Positions 45,101 to 56,807 of a stretch of DNA of 64,000 bases are shown here, piece after piece. Position 1 is the stretch's first letter; every line of letters starts with the position of its first letter. This DNA comes from Ustilaginoidea virens (taxonomy: Eukaryota > Ascomycota > Sordariomycetes > Hypocreales > Clavicipitaceae), in contig NC_057316.1 of NCBI RefSeq assembly GCF_000687475.1, positions 2,852,001 to 2,916,000 on the forward strand. The letters run 5' to 3'. The notes under the pieces are model-generated. The model did not search any database, was not told the origin of the DNA, and was given only the letters and a program-made list of their open reading frames with translations. Position numbers and translations under genes: made by a program.

Positions 45101-46845
45101 ACTCTCTGTTTCATTCTAGGCACATACTGAGTGCGAAATCTTGCTGTCGTGAGGAACAAATCGACCCATTGTGGAACCACGTTGCACAAAAGCCAACCAC
45201 AGTGGACTGAAAAAGAAAATTGGCAGGGATCTTTGATCGTTACACCAACAGGCACAACAATCACACCCCGTGGCCCAAGGATGTTGAGCACCAGCCACCA
45301 ACGTTAGTTGGTCGTTTGACCTTGCTGGATAGATCCGAAAGCGCCCGTGTCGAGTGTTTGTCGATATGGTCCGCGGCGCAGTCTCTCGTCCTGGATGTCT
45401 CGACAGTTGATTGATGGCTATGCTGATGCATTCGCGCGGGTGGCAGTAACCCATCGACCTTTTGAGGCTGGGCATGAACAAGATGAAACACCAATTCAGC
45501 CTGATATACCTCCAAGAGCCAAGCCTTCGATTTTCAAGCAAAAGCTCGATTGGCATGCGAAAGCATCTGCGGAACGGGGCATGGAAAGCTGCGCGAGAGG
45601 CGTAACGATGCCAAGCATTTTGGGCCTCAGCCCTGCTATTCCTGAAAGTGGAGCGACCAGCCAGCTTCTGTACGCCGGCACTTCACTTGAGCATGAGCCG
45701 ACTCCAGTTTGAGGTGCTGGCGTGACTCGCTGCGCGTAACGATAAGAGCCTAGAGTCTGGACTGGGTGTGGTGGTTGTACGGAGTAGTGAGCCAGGCGCC
45801 TGGTAAAGCCATCACATCACATCACGACTTTCCCCACTTCCTCAGACTATAACCAGCACTTGCGTGATCCGTTATCTGCGGTGTTGCGTGTCCCTGGCCG
45901 GCCGTGGGGTGCAGTGCACCCTGCTGGCACGTTGAAAAGGAAATTCTACGGTCTGGCTTGCAAAGTGTGGCGCGCGCGACTATCGACACGACGACTTTTG
46001 TAACTTCGCCTCGCCCTGTGACTTTTCCAACCTCATCATCCTAGGATAGAAGATACAGAATGAGTCGCCGCGTTTTGGAATGCCGAAGTCTGTTGGCAAA
46101 GGACCACCAATAGGAACTTGTCCGTCCCCCGATGATGCCAAATTTATTCTTGTTTCTGCCGCAAGGAAAAGCCCAGTCACATTACGAGCGTCCGTGTGTT
46201 CAGTGTTCCGTCTAGTGTTGCGTGGTCAATTGGTGTGTGTGGGCTGCGGATCGGTGCCGCAGCAAAACTTGGCCTTTGACCGTGGCCTTTGGAACAAGCC
46301 GAACTATCCCCAGGAGGCCGGAAAAAGCCAAGGAAAATAGCGGCACATGAGCAAACTGAGCAGGTCAATCACACTGCAACCTGAAGCGGGCTTTGGGCAA
46401 CCACCCTCAACCCACAGATAGCGTGACGAGAGTCGGCAAGACACGTCAGGCAGGGTCCATCCAGTCTTTGGCTGTTGACACAAGTTAGAGCGGTTCCACT
46501 ATTGTTCTAGCCCAGCGCTTTGTGGTCAGCCGAAAGCCATCCATGATGGTTGGGTGCTTGCCAGGCAGGGGTGGACCGTGGGCGTGGGACAAAGGGAAGA
46601 AACAAGACCTTGATGTCGCTGCTAGAGAGAGACATAAATAAAGCATCGCGGACCGAATGGAAACCTCCCCTTGAACGGCAGACTTTTCGGTCGTCAGTTT
46701 CAAGGCTCCAAACAGATAGCCAGCAGTTCCGACAGCGGCGAGCCTGCCCTCGGCTTGGGACCCGGACAAGGAATCACTCGCAGCTTTGCCTGCTCTCGTT
46801 GCAAACCGCCAACAGCAGCAGCAACAACAACAACAACGTAAAGAC

Positions 46846-47776
46846 ATGCGCCAGAACCAGAGCTCTGGCAGTCGACGTTTGTCTGGGACTTGGTCCATCG
46901 CGTCCACTTCGTCCTGGGCTTCAAACAACGAGGACGCGGCACTCCCCACGTCCCGTCGCTGGTCGTCCCGGTTCTTCTCCTACTCCAGGCGCGGGCGTAA
47001 GAGCAGCACGTCGTCCACTTCAAGTCGAACTTGCGGAGGCATGACCACGGAGGACACGAGAGAGCTGTGGCGCTGCATGTTGGCGCTGCAGCAGCTATAC
47101 GGTTGCTACAAGTCGACCAGGATGGATCTGGCCGTGAATGCCGGCGACGCTGGAATCAATCTCATGCGTGAGCAGACTCTTGTCCCCTCCTTTCTGTTGT
47201 CTTCTGTTTCTTTCTTTCTTTCTTTCTTTCTTTCTTTCCTTCTTTCTTTTCTTTTCTTTTTTTCCCTCCTTCCGGCTTTTTTCAATCCCCGTCGCGCCTT
47301 CCTTGGCCTACAAATCCGCGTTATTTCCCTGGGCTTTGCGCAATTCCTGTGCTGGAAGGCGTGCCGTTGGCAACTGCCGGCCAAGCGTCTGCCAGGTGAG
47401 GGGTAAACGGACCACTGCCAGAGTCCACGACGCCCCCCCCCCCCCCCCCCAACCCCCCAGGGGGTGGGGTGCAGATCGAGTCTCGGAGGTGACCCCGTAG
47501 TTTGCCGTCATAGCCCAAAAAATTGCAAAATAAATAGAAAAGAAATAAAGAAATATGAAGAATAAAAAAGAAATAACAAAAAGAGAGAAGAAGATTTTGG
47601 CTAACCCGCAGGGACAAGCGAATCCCTTCATCATCGACACCCTCAACGACTCACTCGTCAATTTGCCCGCAGAGGGGTGGGAAATGCTCGACCGGTGCCT
47701 CCGAAACAGCAAGTCGGCTCCGCGAGCCATGCGGTCAAAGCCAAAGTCCCAGCGGAAATTCTGGTCTCGATCCTGA
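46846..47776 (+). CDS. Small conserved fungal protein of unknown function
   Basis: Two exons, 46846-47167 and 47619-47776, giving 159 residues. The junction is in phase and restores AGINLMPNPFIIDTLNDS. The N-terminal half is Ser/Arg-rich (RRLSGTWSIASTSSWAS, SRRGRKSSTSSTSS). The C-terminal half looks folded: TTEDTRELWRCMLALQQLYG, TRMDLAVNAGDAG, VNLPAEGWEMLDRCL, ending in a basic tail KPKSQRKFWSRS. No signal peptide or membrane helix. The start is the first ATG after a CAA-rich leader that is also open in frame. The 451-bp intron is unusually long and carries a TTTC repeat and a C-run. I regard it as real because the splice joins two segments of one conserved-looking block; I cannot name its function. 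Confidence 0.65.
47211..47240 (+). repeat. TTTC repeat in an intron
   Basis: About seven TTTC units, with a C-run near 47432-47450 farther along, both inside the 451-bp intron of the small conserved gene. Confidence 0.8.
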
Positions 47777-47811
47777 CTTGCGACCTTGACCGCTAGCACA
47801 TGAATTGTGCT

Positions 47812-47814
<3 letters not shown>

Positions 47815-47844
<30 letters not shown>

Positions 47845-47916
47845 CTTCTTCTTCTTCTTCTTCTTCTTCTTCTTCTTCTACTACTACTACTACTACTACT
47901 ACTACTCCTCCTCCTC
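47815..47916 (+). repeat. Compound CTT / CTA / CTC microsatellite
   Basis: About 21 CTT units pass directly into about nine CTA units and then four CTC units, 40 bp after the stop of the small conserved gene. Confidence 0.93.
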
Positions 47917-50900
47917 GTTTGTCCGCACGAAATCCATCGTGACTACGGCATTAGTAGTGAATGCTTTCATCCCATATTCTTCGAGGCTCGTAATTAATGC
48001 TGGGACCAGGAGTTCAACCATCGGACGAGGGGTTTGGTGGCATAGATTGTCATGGGTGAAAGGAGGCGCGGCCAAGGTGTCTTTCTCTCTCTCTCTCTCT
48101 CTCTCTTTTCTGCATTCTTCAAGATGACTTGTTTGGTAGCAAAGCACAAAGCACAAAGCACAAAGCGATACCCCTGTGGCCCGAGACTGCAGCCGATTTC
48201 CAGCTCACTTCTCGTTTCTCATTTCGTCTTGATGAGCACCCCGCGTGACTTGTTCTCCAGCTTGACTCTAGACATGAGCGTCGAGTAGATTGGATGAGTC
48301 GCAATAGCGCCCCGCGGGGCGTCACGTCGTCGGGGCTTGCCGTGGGGGACTGGTCTGCCGTTGGAAACAGATCACTTCTCGGCCGGGGGACGTTGCTCCT
48401 GCGAGTTGTCGATTGGATGGGCCACCCACGCGGATCAAAAAGAAAAGGCTCGGCAAGGCAACTCTTTCAACCATGGTGCTGGCGGCACGGCACACTCCTC
48501 CTCTAACCATTGGCTCCAAGCGTCCACCTCGACGCAGACGCAGAATGCATCCACCACCATGTGCGGAGCAGTGCATGACCCTATCCCATGTCCTTTGCAA
48601 GAAACCGGTCCCGCTTTCTCCCGTCGTCATCTGCATCGAGCCCATGCTGCAAACCGTTTTCTCCGCGCCCTGCTCGTCTCCCCGGCGGGCGGTGTTGGAA
48701 GCCAAATTGACACCGGCCGTTGACCGAGTGCGGAGCAATACTACCGCAAGAGGGTCGCCCGACTTTTGTTTGCCGAGGAATGGTCAGATGCGCTTATCGT
48801 TTCGTCGACCTGCGCGCGCCCTGCGGGACCATCCGACAGGCGGCCAGACGTGTTGTCGTTGATTGGGTTGCCAAGTCAAATTGATTCGATTCTGCGCATG
48901 ACTCATCTGGAGGCTTTCTTGACGGCCGATGGTGTGACGCTCTTTGAATTTTTAGTCGGGCGGACTGCACAGTGATTGTTGTTTGTTACACGTCACATCA
49001 CGTAGACTTGCTGACAGTCTCATGGTGGCCGGCCATATGAACACGGACTCCTACATACAGTCAAATAGCACGGTCGACGCGGGACACGATCCTACAGAGG
49101 CTACGGAAAAGGCTCGCATTCCATGCCAGCTCGGTTTTTAGCCTGCGGCATCTGGACCCGGCCATGTGGCATTTCGTCGCCTCCACTGCCCATGTTCTAT
49201 GTTGTAGTCACACGATGCGGACGCAACCCTGGCGGCTGGGTTGTCTTAGACGACGACGTCGTGTTAACATGATGAAGAAATCTTATCGATGTAATAAAAC
49301 TTGAAAATTCTGTTCACGATGTTGAACCCGAGACCTGTGAAGGACTCTTTCCTCCCGTTTCTACCCTCCCTCTCGGCCTTTCGGTCGCCTCGAGTATTCT
49401 CTACACTACCGCTGCCCCTTGGCGCTGTTTGGTCTCGCCGCCCTCTCTGCCGCCCTTCCTCTCGTTGCACTGCGTACCCTGTGGATGCAACACAAAGCCG
49501 ACTCGCGGCACAGATTCTGTCCCCGAATTCCGTCACCGTGCCGGATGGAGTGCTGCTGTCGAATTGTCCAGCATATACTCCATTCAGCTGGATATCATGG
49601 GATGTGAAGGCATCTCCAGTGGAAATGGTGTCTCGAGAAAAGGGGTGTCGTTTGGATAATGTCATCCTGTGGGTCAGACACTGTATGTAAGTTGCCATGT
49701 AGATGATGGTTTCATCTTTCATCGCGTACTCGTACTACGCTGGTAGCCTCTCCCTTTAGCTCAGCTTTGCAAGATGTGATCATGATATGGCATATGCAGG
49801 TGCCTGTGCGCGACCTCGTCGTAGTTGTTTTCGGAGCTGCCGGCAGGGAAGTCGATGATTTCAATTCCCCAGGCACATTTGCAGGTGCCTGGAGAGCAAG
49901 CTAATTATGGTCTGGGGTTGAGATCCAGGTGGTCGGGGCAACGGGTTGAGAAAAGGCGTAAAGCGACATGCCTTTCGAAGCGCCGAACTATAGCGCTAGA
50001 TATAATCTGAATACTCCATGTTGTCGCTTGGAAAGCCTCCAAGCGCGGGAAACTAGGTTAATCACAATATGCGAGCCAACACGCGAGCTAGTTGTGGTCC
50101 GCGATGTTTCTGGCTCGAGCAAGAGTCAACTGCGGTGAATAAAATCAATTCAGCACTAGGAGGAGACTACATCTCTTGCAGCGATAACCGGGCAAGGCCA
50201 TGGGATCCAAGGGCGGGTCATTTCAAATGGGCAGCCTGTTTATCAGGCCACGGTTGTGGATTCGCAAGAGAGCCCTTGAGCATCCATCGACAGGATACTC
50301 GAGCATTCAAAGCCTCGGGACGTTGCAAGGGACGGCGGCGTCTGGTTGAGGCAGCGATCCGAACGGGCCATATATTCACCACGGCTCCATCCACCAAAAA
50401 GCAACGCGTTGAAGAGTCGGGACTCGGGGCTCGGGACTCGGGACTCGAGACACGGGACTCTCAAAACGCAGCTGTCGTCGTTGACGGGCGGGATCAGGAG
50501 TAGGCGATGCCGATGCAGCGAGCTGGCTACTTGATCCGTTTTGCAGCGCAATAGAGGAAGCCCGAACATGACGTCGCATGGTTGATTTCATTTGAGACAG
50601 TCGCAAGACTTGACCGAGGGGATGTCATGGCGGGTTCGATGACGGCGCGCATAAGCAGACATGTTTTGCCACAGTCATATCCATCCATCTCTTACGTGGG
50701 GGGTTCAAGGGTAGGGATTCCAGAGTATAAACGAAAATGACATGTCCGCAGGGGGTGCACCTTTTGAGTGGCAAGCAAAAACGCGGAGGGATGCAGGACA
50801 GGCAGGACCTTGTGCCAGATTTGGTTATGCAGGTGATTATCCCCATTGCAGACATGCAGAGGCGTGGACATGTTGACGTGCCACCAACTAGGCTTGGGGA

Positions 50901-52080
50901 AGAAACTCAAATGAGCCGATGATGACAGGGCTGTGCACAAGATGACGAGCCCGGGAAGCTTGCAAATGGGACGCAAGGGAAAGGGGGGGGGGGGGGGGGG
51001 GGAAGGGAAGAGGTTGAATTCTTCTAGGCATGCCGAGTACGATGGCCGAAGTACGTTGGGAGGCATGATGTCGTCATGCATCGGGGTTTGCATTGTGACG
51101 GCAGAGAGGGGAAGTCACGACCGAGGCAAACCCCGCAAGCCCCATTGGGCAAGAGCTGCGACGGGGTTTCTTGATGGGATTTGACAAATCTTGGCCATGG
51201 CGGCCATCATGGCCGATCGCGCATCACTCGAGCATCATCCAAGCCCCAGGTGCCAGGCGCCAGGCGCCAGATGCCAGATGCCAGATGCTGGGAAAGTCAA
51301 GAACAGGCCATCCATGCCCAGCCTGGGGCCGACAGCTTGGGGCCCGAAAATACTAATGGTCTCGTCGAAAAAGGGAGTCGACAAGCCCACAGCTTTGCAT
51401 GGATGGACGCACACTGCATCATATCCACTGGCCTCGGATTCCCGCTTTGCCGAGCCCGGCTCCCCGAGTCTTCACGGTTAAAAGGCCGACGACGGTTGTT
51501 GCATGCATGGTGGCGCCTCGCCTTTGTCAGTCACCGGACCCTTGCCTGCTCTTGCTCTTGCTCTTGCTCTTGCTCTGGCCCTGGCCCCCTCCCCCTCTCG
51601 ATCAAAGTTGAGGCTTTATTTTATTTTATCCCAAGGCTAAAAGTGGACCAAGGCGGCAACCTTGAACCTCGCTGCATGTGCCATTGCGCAGTTGGGCACC
51701 GTCATCATTCATGTTCATGTATATACATGCAGCACATACCATATATACCTTGTATACCATGTATAGCAGCAACTGGGGTCTTCAGCTGCCGATCAGTTGA
51801 TCTGAGCCGAGCTGTGCAGCGCCAAGACGCGATTCCTCTGATAGAGCCTGGCTGGCTGGCTGGCTGCCTCGGGGGGCGTACTTTTTTCTGTCCCGCCCTT
51901 CACTTTGGCGGTGGGGAAAGACTGGATGGCCCAGTTTGACGCGTTATAATTTGTCTCAGATTGCGAGGTTGATGAGGTCATCACGGCATGGATTGTGTTG
52001 TTGTTTTACCGGCCTGACAACCAACGCAAAGCCGCGTTACCACGTTGCCCGCAAGGAAATGGTGAAGGAAGGGGGAAAGG

Positions 52081-52121
<41 letters not shown>

Positions 52122-52168
52122 AAGGCCCCGTCTGTTCATACCCTCACCCCCCCCCCCCCCCCCCCCCC
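52081..52168 (+). repeat. Compound A-run and C-run
   Basis: About 39 A, a 30-bp mixed spacer, then about 22 C. Lengths are as assembled. Confidence 0.85.
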
Positions 52169-53486
52169 TGTGACGACTATATACGAGGCAGCCAGTCAGA
52201 CCTGGGCAGCCAGCGAAACAAGGCCAAGGGCGGCTGCACAGGCAAAGTTGGCAAAAAGTCGGTGACTAGCCTCGTCCGACTTTTTTGGCAGCAGGAAAAG
52301 GGAGGCGTGCGTCTCTGGCCAGGTTGCATTCGGCCTGTCAAGAGGCGGACTCGAGACCCATTCGAGGCGGATGATGGATGATGGATGATGCCGACTTGGA
52401 TGTCCATATGGCCACTGGATGCTGGTACATAGCAGGTGTCGACTGCTTGTATGTAGCTGGGGTGCTTGCAGCTGGGGTGCTTGTAGCTGGGGCTTGTCTG
52501 GTTGTCGCTGTGCTGGCTGTGGTACCGGTACTTGCAGCTGGGCTCCGATTCGCCCGATCATCTGGGTACCCGAAACCCCCGAAGCCCCCACACCACCAAT
52601 CCACCCCCGCCGCGCCTCGCTGTGCAGATCGACGTAATGCTTGCCTTGCCCGCGCCTCATTAACTGGGGGGCCCAGCCAGCTTCGAGATGTCATGTTGCA
52701 ACCATGTAATCATGGCCGGCTTGTGTGACGAAAGCCCCGGCGCCTCGCGCAGAGGCTCGAGGAGAGAAGGCGCGGCGCGGCGCGGCGCAGCGCAGCCCCC
52801 CCGATTTCCTTTATCACCAGCCGGTTGCCGTTTGTCGGGATTCTCCTTCCACCAGTCTTGACCGACCAACCTGCCTGCCTGGGGCCTGTCATTGTCCTGT
52901 CACTGCCACTGCCGCTGCCGCTGTCGCTGTCGCTGTCGCTGTCACCAGATTGTCATCGTCGCTTGTCCATCGTGGCTGTCCTCAACTACCTAGCCACTGT
53001 TCCCCCCCGCCTTGGCGTAGCGCCGTACCGAGTAGTCGGTATTGACCAGACCAGGCTCGAACAACCCCGGCACCAGCATCGCTAGCCTCGAGCACCAACC
53101 CCCGAAGAGAAAGCGCCAAAGAAGCTGCCACGTTGAGAAGCCCAACCTGCCGGCAACTTGCCAGCAACTTGCCAACAACCCCCAACGTGTCCGCGTCCGC
53201 TGCACCGACTCGCTTCGGAACCCGCGAAGCGTCAAGAGAGAATCAGGCAAAGGCAGCAGCACCAATCTGTCCTTTTGTCACGACTTGTTTTTTTTTTCGT
53301 CAGACGGCGAGGCCGTTCAGCTTGCGAGACGACGGCTGCCGCCCGCCGCCCGCCGCCCGCCACAAGACCTCTGCTCTTGCGTTCGGGATTCGCTGGCCCG
53401 TGGCTCGGGGATCAAAACACTGGACACATTGTCCGACGCCCAGCGTGGGCTGTTGCCATTGTCTCCCTGTCTCCTGTTCTTGCAAC

Positions 53487-53518
<32 letters not shown>

Positions 53519-54285
53519 ATCCCCGCCCCCCCCAGAAAGAAAAAGCCCGGCTTCTGGATGCGCGCGGGTCTGGACTGCGGACTGTGGACTGCCGACTCTG
53601 TGGGCTCTGGATCCGACGATTCGATAATCCCCTCCCCCAGCCAGCATCTATCTGCTGGGCGGCGTGGCTTGCTCGCCCCTAGCGGGTTCCAGACCGCTGG
53701 GTCCAGGTCCGACGACTGGTCCGACGACTGCTTGCCCCTTCAAACTCCACGTACTCGGCCACCAAGCGACCCCGCCCCCCACCTGTAAAACACCTGGCCC
53801 AGCTGGCCGGCGCGATTACGATTGACGCCTTCTACTTTTAGCCACCCGCTTTCGGTTTCGGTTTTTTTTATTTTTTTTTTATTTTTTTCTCCCTCTTCTT
53901 TTTTAAAATCCCTTTGGTTTGTTGTCTTTGTTGTTTTACTTCCAGGCCAGTCCGAGTCCGAGACTTTGTCTGACCAGACCTCCCTCCTCCTCCTCTCGCC
54001 CGCGCCACCAAAGTCCCAAACACAGACCAGACCGACTTGCCGTCTCCAGAACAAAAAGGCCCGGTTTCCCTCGCCACCACTCCCTCCCCCCCCCCCCGCG
54101 CTGCCTCGACTTTATCTTGTCTGGTCCTCCTCGCTCTGCTCTGAACCTGCGCAAGCTCGAGGAGAACCGTGCTCCTCGACTCTCCCGACTCACAAGCTCA
54201 TCAAACCCCCCACCCCGCGCTGGCGCTCCCAATCAAGCAGCAAGTGTCTCCCAAGAGACACGTTCAGCCACTACAACCGCAACAG

Positions 54286-54402
54286 CAACCACAACAACCA
54301 CAACAACCACAACAACCACAACAACCACAACAACCACAACAACCACAACAACCACAACAACCACAACCACAACCACAACAACAACCACAACAACAACAAC
54401 GA
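54286..54402 (+). repeat. CAACAACCA-type repeat
   Basis: About a dozen CAACAACCA units with shorter CAACCA variants. In the frame of the following gene they read as Gln/Pro-rich, but no ATG precedes them, so they are probably leader sequence. Confidence 0.85.
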
Positions 54403-54540
54403 GCGCGCTCGCCCCGGCTGTCCCGACAGCCTCACCCCAAGGAAACCCCCACGCAAGCGGCAGCTGCCCCTTGGCGACGACAGAGCCCCGCGCCGGCCAC
54501 ATCGACGGCCGCCAGCTCCGGCACAGCCAGCAGCGCAGCC

Positions 54541-54888
54541 ATGACGGCCATGACGGCCATGGCAACCGGCAGGCCTCCCAAGTCGGACGCGACGCACTAC
54601 CTGGTGCCGGTGCCGGTGCCCAACCTGCGCGCGCTGGACCCCTCGGCCCGCGGGGGCGAGGGCGAGGGCGAGGGCGAGGTCGGGGTCGAGGTCGACCCCA
54701 AGACGCACTCGTGGGTCCAGCCCATTGTCATTGACGACGAGGACCTCATGTTTGGCGGCAAGTCGCTGAGCGCGTGGTACGAGGAGGACCGCCGGCGCCT
54801 GAGCAGCGGGGCAGGCGACGAGGAGCCCCGAGGTCGGGAACGCGTGCGCCGACACGACGCAGCGTCGCCCAAGAGCCGTCCAAAGTGA
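54541..54888 (+). CDS. Small conserved hypothetical protein, start uncertain
   Basis: From the first ATG of the frame (MTAMTAMATGRPPKSD) the product is 115 residues. The core DATHYLVPVPVPNLRA, then WVQPIVIDDEDLMFGGKSLS and AWYEEDRRR, looks like a conserved fungal block; the tail is basic (RGRERVRRHDAASPKSRPK). A GEGEGE insert lies between the two conserved parts. The frame stays open upstream to about 54169 across the CAACAACCA repeat, so an upstream exon with its own ATG could add a Gln/Pro-rich N-terminus. No known domain, signal peptide or membrane helix. Function unknown. Confidence 0.6.
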   Translation: MTAMTAMATGRPPKSDATHYLVPVPVPNLRALDPSARGGEGEGEGEVGVEVDPKTHSWVQPIVIDDEDLMFGGKSLSAWYEEDRRRLSSGAGDEEPRGRERVRRHDAASPKSRPK

Positions 54889-55044
54889 CGGCCCTTAATT
54901 CCCTCTGCTCTTTCTCTCCCTCTTCCTCTTTCTCTTCCTCTTCCTCTTTCGCCTTCCTCTTTGGCCTTCCTCCTCACCCGGCTCTTTTTTCACAGACAGC
55001 CCACTCGGTTGATTCCGCCTGTTTTGCATATCAAATCCGCCAAG

Positions 55045-55075
<31 letters not shown>

Positions 55076-55859
55076 CATCATAGACTGCTCAGGAATCACT
55101 GCTCAGCCATCACTGCTCAGCCATCACTGCTCAGTGCTCACTATACCACCCCTCAACGACGATGCTAAGCCTCCATTGGTCGCCATTTTCCCGGATCAAG
55201 TTCCGTTCACAATGCCGCCACTGACACGACTTGGCGCGCCCCACCTATTATCTCTTCCCCCCATGGAAGGGAAGGCATGCATGCAGCTTTTGGCGTTTGG
55301 GATGGACCGAAATTGTCCCTGTTTGTTGGGTTCTTTTTTTATATCTATGCAAATGAATTGTTTGGGGGAAGGCGGTCGCATCTTGTGGTGGATTCTGCTG
55401 CTGTCGCTGGCGGGTTATTCAAGGGCTGGAGAGGACACAAAACAAACAAACATGGTTTGATGGCGCGCAGGGCGCACCCAAGCTTGTAGGCTACTTGGAC
55501 ATGACACCAGACATGTTTTGCACCTGGATTCGGCCTTGAGCGGGCCGAACCACTGAATGGCAGAAACACCATAAGCTTCAATCCTTCCTGTTGCCTTGAT
55601 TCCCGCCTGCTGCTTTGCCTGCTGCCTGCTGCCTGCTGCCTGTTGCCTGCTGCCTGCTGCCTTGCTCGCCCACGCAAGTCTGCCGTGACCACGTGTTTCC
55701 CAAATCGGCCCGGCCTGCCCAGTCCCAAAAACAAGTGTCTATTGACTTGCCACTTTGGCTCATCCGCCACGTGTGTCGATTTGACTCCTTCCCATGCGGC
55801 AGTAGGCAAGTGGGCAAGTGGGCGGGCACCTGGTGATCGGCCGCCCCGCCCACTAGCCT

Positions 55860-55891
<32 letters not shown>

Positions 55892-56807
55892 CTCCCCCAT
55901 CTTTTGGCCTTTTTTCCTTTTTTCCCCCTTCGTTTTTTTCTTGCTTCCTCCAGCTATTTGACTTGCCTACGCCGCATCTGGCCCGCGTTCCCCCACACAC
56001 CACACACCACACACCACACACCACACACCCCTTTCCCCAACAAAGGGGGCTTGGGGCTAGCGGACCCACCGCCGGGATTCACCCCGTCGGGGTTTCCACA
56101 TGCAAAGCGCCGAGGGCTCAAGACAGGATAAGGATACGATCCGATCGTCAGGCACGCCGGCGATTCGTGCCATGCCGGGGGCGAGCCCTGCGCATTCGAG
56201 TTGCGCCGCCCCCGCCAAGGGACGAAACGAGCCCCGTCGAGGCTCCGGATGCGATCAAGGAAAAGTAGCGAAATCGGGTCGGGCGGTGCGGGGGGCGGTG
56301 GGGGGTGACTGCACCCGGTCCTGGCGCGGGCTCCCTCGGCCCCGGGGCCGTCGCGGGCGTGCAGGGCAAAAGTTGAGCCCCCATTAGAGTTTTTGCGTGC
56401 GCAAGCAACTCTGTGTTGGGAAGGCAAGCAAGTGGCAGGTGGCAAAAGCAGAGGCAGAGGCAGAGGCAGAGGCAAAAAAAAACCTTGCCAGAGGGCGCGG
56501 CACCGGGCGAGTCTATCCCCGTCCCCGCAAACCCAACCAAGGAAAACATGCAAGCTTTGGCCGCGGTCGCGAACCATAACCTAGATGAGCACCACGACCC
56601 GACCACGGCGCCTTGCAAGCGGTGCTCCCTTGCTCCCTCGTGCGCGCGGCTTGACCAGGTATAAATAACCACACGGTCGAGGCCCTTGCCGACTGGTCCT
56701 TGCCATTCATTCCGCACCTGCCATCACTACTGCTACTACCATCATCAGCATCATCAGCATCATCAGCATCATCCGCCACCACCTGCCACCACCTGCCGCC
56801 ACCCATC
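54889..56807. other. Spacer upstream of the secreted-protein gene
   Basis: 1.9 kb without recognised gene. Visible: CTCTTC-type repeats 54905-54960, T-runs about 55048-55075 and 55862-55890, CCTGCTG/CCTGTTG units 55609-55662, ACACACC repeats about 55995-56028, GGCAGA units 56449-56472, and CATCAG units 56741-56770 directly before the next start codon. Confidence 0.6.

Larger units (their letters stand above)
31990..46845. other. About 15-kb gene-poor, repeat-rich region
   Basis: No stretch on either strand reads as a conserved protein; open frames here are short, overlap simple repeats or are full of stops. It holds tandem arrays (36311, 37631, 38885, 42020), A/T and G/C homopolymers, TACCTA/TAGGTA clusters, several GTACGGAGTA words and a 64-bp inverted repeat pair. 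The part 42500-46800 is freer of simple repeats yet still shows no gene. Possible contents are non-coding RNA, long regulatory DNA or decayed sequence. Confidence 0.55.
47777..54540. other. 6.8-kb gene-poor spacer
   Basis: No recognised gene. Visible: the CTT/CTA compound array, CT repeat 48082-48105, G-run about 50983-51001, CTTGCT units about 51550-51578, a compound A-run/C-run at 52081-52168, GTCGCC and GTCGCT units near 52917-52945 and 53488-53518, and pyrimidine-rich DNA 53850-53930. The last kilobase probably holds the leader of the next gene. Confidence 0.5.
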
